Assembly (NCBI GenBank): GCA_965657945.1
Contig: CBFHPW010000010.1
Coordinates: 6,021-70,020 of the forward strand
Length of the DNA stretch: 64,000 nucleotides
DNA from: CAJJDF01 sp965657945
GTDB lineage: Bacteria; Bacteroidota; Bacteroidia; Flavobacteriales_D; CAJJDF01
Reading direction: 5' to 3'
Shown here: in pieces, positions 60,306 through 64,000 of the stretch
Layout: each line of letters starts with the position of its first letter
Position numbering within the stretch: position 1 is the first letter of the stretch
Notes under the pieces: generated by a model
Told to the model about the DNA's origin: nothing
What the model saw: only the letters and a program-made list of their open reading frames with translations
Database searches by the model: none
Made by a program: the position numbers and the translations under genes

Positions 60306-61319
60306 TTAAGGCTGCTCTTCAAGCAACTTCTTTAACTTTTGCTCATCTGTTGCATCTAACTTTACACCTTTTTCTTTCCCACCAAATACTGCAAATTGAA
60401 GGTATCTTTTTGGATGAGTTTTGATGTTATATACTAATCTTTCCGTCTCTTCCAACATCGAATTCATGTTTTTGATAAGTTCATCGCTGTAAATTAATTG
60501 ATGAGCTGTACCATTTCCATTGTTGATTTCCTCCATCATTGATGTCACTTCTGCTAGGGCAGCTTTTGTTTGCATTACTGTACCTGCAATATCAGCACCT
60601 TTCAACGAGTCAGAAATATCTGAAAAATTGGCTATCAGATTGGTAATTTTAGCATTACTTTTCTTTACGTTTTCTGTTATACTTGCTATATTTTCCAATG
60701 TTTTTTTAATGTCTGAAGAACTTCCTTTCACCACATTATCTACGTCTTGAACCGTAGAATTTAAAGTGGTCACCGTCTGTCTCAACGAATACATCATTCT
60801 TCTTAAGTTCTCACCGTCCGTTCCTAACACTGTGTCTATACTGGCTAGAGACTTATTTAGCTTATTCAACAACACATTTACTTTGGTTTCGATGGGAACA
60901 ATCTTTTGAGTAGCTAGTTCGGTAATTCCAAATTTATAATCTACCAAGATAGTATCCTTGTCTTGCAACACTTGTGAGCTATCACCCAATATAATTTGAA
61001 TAGAGCTTTCGCCTAGCACGGTTGTTTCCAGTTTCGCTTTTGAATCTATCGGAAAATCCAATTCAGATTCTGAAATATTCAATACAGTAACCCAATTCTT
61101 GCTTTCGTCTAAAATATTGTCTTGAACAACCCCAATTTTGTTTCCTTTATATCGAATTCCAGAACCTGGAACTAAACCCTGAATATTATCGTATGCCGCA
61201 TAGAATGTTCTATTCGAACTAAATGCATTTATCCCTTTCAAAAACTGAATTCCGAATAATAATAATGCGATCGCTATCACTACTGTCAATCCAATAATAA
61301 ACTCTTTTTTATACTTCAA
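60306..61319 (-). CDS. MlaD family (MCE domain) lipid-transport protein
   Basis: The product has 337 residues. An N-terminal membrane helix (about 7-28, with KEFIIGLTVVIAIALLLFGI) is followed by the MCE domain (about 38-115; YDNIQGLVPGSGIRYKGNKIGVV, TVLNISESELDFPIDSKAKLETTVLGESSIQIILG) and a long coiled-coil-rich C-terminus. MCE proteins form hexamers that move phospholipids between inner and outer membranes in Mla-like systems. It is downstream of the amidase by 12 bases. No MlaE or MlaF is visible here. Confidence 0.9.
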   Translation of the reverse strand: MKYKKEFIIGLTVVIAIALLLFGIQFLKGINAFSSNRTFYAAYDNIQGLVPGSGIRYKGNKIGVVQDNILDESKNWVTVLNISESELDFPIDSKAKLETTVLGESSIQIILGDSSQVLQDKDTILVDYKFGITELATQKIVPIETKVNVLLNKLNKSLASIDTVLGTDGENLRRMMYSLRQTVTTLNSTVQDVDNVVKGSSSDIKKTLENIASITENVKKSNAKITNLIANFSDISDSLKGADIAGTVMQTKAALAEVTSMMEEINNGNGTAHQLIYSDELIKNMNSMLEETERLVYNIKTHPKRYLQFAVFGGKEKGVKLDATDEQKLKKLLEEQP

Positions 61320-61331
61320 ATCTTTTTCGTT

Positions 61332-62444
61332 TTAATTATTTCCTAATTTAATTGCTTCGTCTAAATTCACGCGCTTTCCATTTACAAACCCCATCAAAAA
61401 AGCATCTTTGTAGCCCTTTTTCTTTGCTGTTTTCAACGATTTTTGAATCGAATTGTAAGAGGAAGTATTTCCGTAATAATATCGGTAGTACTTTCCATCT
61501 TGTTTAATCTCTATATTTTTTAGTCCTTTAAAGTTATATGATTTCGGCTCAATTTTATTCGTTGAGGAGGCTAATTGTATTTTAAATTCAACTATCGTGG
61601 CGCTAGATGCAGTTTCACTGTATGAAGATTCGTTTGAATTCTTCCTTATTTCGTTGTATATTCTATCTCGTTTGTTTTTATACGTTTTAAAAGCATTATA
61701 AATTGCTTTCGCCATCTTTTGTTGATTGGCAGAACTCTTGAGATACGTATTTTCTTTTGTATTTGTAAGAAAACCAGTCTCTATCAATACACTCGGCATT
61801 GTTGTTTTATACAACACGACAAACCCCGCTTGCTTTACTCCCCTATCTTTTCTCCCTATTTTTTTGAATTCTTTTTGAATCTCACTTGCAAAACTAATGC
61901 TTTGGTTTAAATAAGCACTCAATTGCATGGTTCGAGCAATCAATTTTTCGGGAGTAATTTTTTGATATTTGTTGTGGCTATCTTCCTCTAATTCTATCAC
62001 TGAATTTTCACGTGCCGCTATTTCTTCTTGTTCATCCGTTTTGTGTAACCCCAACACATAAGTTTCTGTTCCATAAGGAGAAGACTTGGCATTGGCATTG
62101 GCATGAACACAAATAAACAGGTCTGCTTTTTTCGTGTTCGCAATTTTTGCTCGGTTGTCAAGCGTGACAAACTTATCGGTTTTTCGGGTATACTCAACCG
62201 TTACATCTTTGTCATTTGTTTCAATGAGTTTTCCCAACTTCAGCGCTATACTCAACGCAATTATTTTTTCTTTACTCCCTATTCCGGAACAACCGTCATC
62301 ATGACCTCCATGACCTGCATCAATCACCACAGTTTTGAACTTCTTACCTTGAGAAAAAGAAGGGGAGAAAAAAAACAACATACCCAACATAAGAAATATG
62401 TTTCTTACTCGTTTGTGTATAATTCTGGGAGTTATCAAGGTCAT
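61332..62444 (-). CDS. N-acetylmuramoyl-L-alanine amidase, AmiC type
   Basis: The ATG at 62444 gives 370 residues; longer in-frame starts (up to a GTG at 62540) reach into the upstream lptD promoter region. A signal peptide or anchor (MTLITPRIIHKRVRNIFLM, then FFFSPSFSQ) leads to an Amidase_3 domain: VVIDAGHGGHDDGCSG and the zinc ligands H, E and H across this stretch, KEKIIALSIALKL, and later FICVHANAN. A C-terminal SPOR-like part (VEFKIQLASS, GLKNIEIKQDGKYYRYYYG) suggests binding to denuded septal glycan. It cuts the amide bond between MurNAc and the peptide during cell separation. Confidence 0.92.
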   Translation of the reverse strand: MTLITPRIIHKRVRNIFLMLGMLFFFSPSFSQGKKFKTVVIDAGHGGHDDGCSGIGSKEKIIALSIALKLGKLIETNDKDVTVEYTRKTDKFVTLDNRAKIANTKKADLFICVHANANAKSSPYGTETYVLGLHKTDEQEEIAARENSVIELEEDSHNKYQKITPEKLIARTMQLSAYLNQSISFASEIQKEFKKIGRKDRGVKQAGFVVLYKTTMPSVLIETGFLTNTKENTYLKSSANQQKMAKAIYNAFKTYKNKRDRIYNEIRKNSNESSYSETASSATIVEFKIQLASSTNKIEPKSYNFKGLKNIEIKQDGKYYRYYYGNTSSYNSIQKSLKTAKKKGYKDAFLMGFVNGKRVNLDEAIKLGNN

Positions 62445-62470
62445 TTTTTCTAAAAACATAGTTTTTCGAT

Positions 62471-62478
62471 TAACTTTG
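62471..62478 (+). promoter_or_regulatory. Possible -7 box of lptD
   Basis: TAACTTTG fits the TAnnTTTG consensus. It lies 37 bases before the proposed lptD start, and no TTTG is clear 19 bases upstream. The box overlaps the divergent 5' region of the amidase gene. Confidence 0.4.
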
Positions 62479-62514
62479 CCCGTAATTCTGTAATTCGGAC
62501 AAAACAAATTTAAC

Positions 62515-64000
62515 ATTATACCACTTAAGCACATATTCACACAGGTATTTTTTATTAGCTTGGCATTGTTAATATTGTTAACACCGAGTAAGGTAGTAGC
62601 TCAAGAAAACACTGCACCAAAGACAGAAGTAAAATCCAAAAAATTACTTGACGAACCTGTGGAATACGATGCTGTTGACTCTACTATTCTGGATATCGTT
62701 GAACAAAAAGTATTCCTTTACAGCGGAGCGGTGGTGAAATTCGGTGAAATTCAATTAAAAGCCGGGTATATCGAATACGATTTCAAGAATAAGAATGTGT
62801 GTGCATATCCTCGAAAAGATTCAACAGGAAAAGACATTGAATTCCCAGAATTTACAGATGGTCAAGAAACTTTTACCGCAAAATTAATGTGTTATAATTT
62901 TGAAACAAAAAAAGCATTTGTGGAAGGAAGTAGAGCAAAACAAGGCGAAGGTTTTGTTCATTTTGACAAAGTAAAAGTGTACGAGAATAAAGAGACTCAC
63001 GGTTTGCACGGAAAATACACTACTTGCGATGCCGACCATCCGCATTATTATTTCAATATTTCGAAGGCTGTTGTAAAACCCAACGATAAAATCATAGCTG
63101 GTCCCTTAATGCTCTACATTGCAGATGTACCAACGCCTTTAGCATTGCCTTTTGGATTCTTTCCCAATCAAAAAAACAAGGGAGCTGGACTAATTATTCC
63201 GACTTACGACAATTCCGTGCCCTGGGGAAGCGGATTGAGAAATGGTGGGTATTACCTCCCAATTAAAGACAAGGCAGATATTCAATTAACAGGGAGTATT
63301 TATGCTCGAGGAACTTGGGGGGTTCGGGCTGTGACTCGCTATAAAAGCTTATACAAACACAATGGAAATTTTCAACTATCCTTTCAAGAAAATATAAACG
63401 GGGACAAAGAACTTCCAATACTAACGAGGTACTCAAAATCGAGAATATTTTCCATAATTTGGAACCACAATCAAGACCCTAAAGCTCGACCTAATTCTAC
63501 TTTTAATGCGAACGTTAATTACAATAGCAACGCGAGAACGGACATTAACTCTCAAGGAACTGGATTCTTAAATAACTCGTATCAATCCTCTATTTCTTAC
63601 CGCAAAATATTTCCAAACACTCCGTTCAGTGTAAATGTAAATGCTTCTCAAAGCGGAACCTATACTCCTTCGGATACAGCTATTGGCAGACAGGCATTTA
63701 ATAACCTTACTTTCAATTTGCCTGATATAAACTTTGCAATGAATCGGATTTACCCATTCAAAGCACTAGAGAATGACAGAAATGCTGGAAAAACATGGAT
63801 GAAAGAGGCTTCTAAAATATTTCTTACTTGGAATACGCAAATGAGAAACGAAGTAAATTTTATTGACACCGCATTGGGTGGCGATATTGTGAATCAACTC
63901 TTGCCAAAAGTTAGAAATGGAGTACAACATAATTTATCTGCAGGAACCTCTATTAAAGTATTGAAAAAGAACGTAACACTGAATCCTGCAGTTCGACTAA
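62515..64000 (+). CDS. lptD: LptD-like outer-membrane LPS assembly protein, C-terminus off the window
   Basis: The frame is open from 62494 to the right edge (495 codons from 62515). After a signal peptide-like stretch (LKHIFTQVFFISLALLILL ... VVAQ) the OstA/LptA-like N-domain reads LDIVEQKVFLYSGAVVKFGEIQLKAGYIEYDF and TDGQETFTAKLMCYNFETKKAFVEGSR. The OstA-type core PLALPFGFFPNQKNKGAGLIIP is next, then barrel strands. LptD inserts lipopolysaccharide into the outer leaflet. No ATG is available before the signal peptide: in this frame the only starts are ATT at 62515, ATA at 62518 or a TTG at 62560 that would cut the signal. I provisionally take the ATT. It is divergent from the amidase. Confidence 0.85.
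   Translation, partial: MIPLKHIFTQVFFISLALLILLTPSKVVAQENTAPKTEVKSKKLLDEPVEYDAVDSTILDIVEQKVFLYSGAVVKFGEIQLKAGYIEYDFKNKNVCAYPRKDSTGKDIEFPEFTDGQETFTAKLMCYNFETKKAFVEGSRAKQGEGFVHFDKVKVYENKETHGLHGKYTTCDADHPHYYFNISKAVVKPNDKIIAGPLMLYIADVPTPLALPFGFFPNQKNKGAGLIIPTYDNSVPWGSGLRNGGYYLPIKDKADIQLTGSIYARGTWGVRAVTRYKSLYKHNGNFQLSFQENINGDKELPILTRYSKSRIFSIIWNHNQDPKARPNSTFNANVNYNSNARTDINSQGTGFLNNSYQSSISYRKIFPNTPFSVNVNASQSGTYTPSDTAIGRQAFNNLTFNLPDINFAMNRIYPFKALENDRNAGKTWMKEASKIFLTWNTQMRNEVNFIDTALGGDIVNQLLPKVRNGVQHNLSAGTSIKVLKKNVTLNPAVRL

Overview
The window looks like chromosomal DNA from a marine- or freshwater-type Bacteroidota, most likely order Flavobacteriales. Evidence: strong AT bias; A-rich leaders with little Shine-Dalgarno signal; promoter-like TTTG-N19-TAnnTTTG boxes; six secreted proteins or remnants ending in the type IX secretion (T9SS) sorting domain (YPNP ... 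GxY); a PorP/SprF protein; a DUF4249/TonB-receptor pair; and Bacteroidota-only small genes (DUF4295, DUF6438, DUF6671). I cannot go below order. A run of 99 Ns at 47112-47210 shows that the sequence is a scaffold.

Layout. 1-6.1 kb: a secreted-protein region with a truncated lipoprotein, a decayed T9SS tail, two T9SS proteins built from an unnamed ~150-residue domain, and a GH16 laminarinase-like enzyme carrying the same domain. 6.5-8.1 kb: gapA and a small lipoprotein. 8.7-13.3 kb: bifunctional Rel/SpoT, pyrD, an HMG-CoA lyase and rpmB. 13.5-21.5 kb: pyrC, a DUF6671 protein, an Xaa-Pro aminopeptidase, PhoH, rpmG, DUF4295, ftsY and rimO. 21.5-31.4 kb: comEC, dacB, a leftward MFS/glycosyltransferase operon, and a T9SS-exported CocE-like hydrolase with a DinB protein. 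31.4-36.4 kb: a leftward operon of a T9SS cargo (choice-of-anchor B), PorP/SprF and a PorE-like OmpA protein that carries an extra DUF1573 domain. 36.5-39 kb: a DUF6438 lipoprotein and yidC. 39.2-46.5 kb: aroQ, hbd, a soluble PAS histidine kinase with a single-domain response regulator, a degenerate dihydroorotase, a SpmAB-like membrane protein, menF and a DUF4412 protein. 46.5-48.8 kb: two truncated genes (a glycosyltransferase and anmK) meeting at the gap, then marC. 49-52.3 kb: TonB receptor plus DUF4249. 52.4-57.5 kb: a DnaJ/TerB protein, acyl-CoA dehydrogenase, a LOG protein, a frameshifted Cys-rich secreted protein, DUF1801 and a lipoprotein. 57-64 kb: an HdrBC-like iron-sulfur operon, then MlaD and an amidase divergent from lptD, which runs off the right edge.

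How they work together. Most of the window is housekeeping: pyrimidine synthesis (pyrD, pyrC), ribosome and secretion (rpmB, rpmG, DUF4295, ftsY, rimO, yidC), envelope building (dacB, amidase, MlaD, LptD, AnmK), and fatty- or amino-acid oxidation (acyl-CoA dehydrogenase, hbd, HMG-CoA lyase). The accessory signal is in exported proteins: the laminarinase neighbourhood with five copies of one putative glycan-binding domain, and the cargo/SprF/OmpA-DUF1573 operon. I see no tRNA, rRNA, CRISPR array, phage or intact insertion sequence. The best candidates for something undescribed are the repeated domain of the 1.5-6 kb locus and the DUF1573-tailed PorE-like protein.
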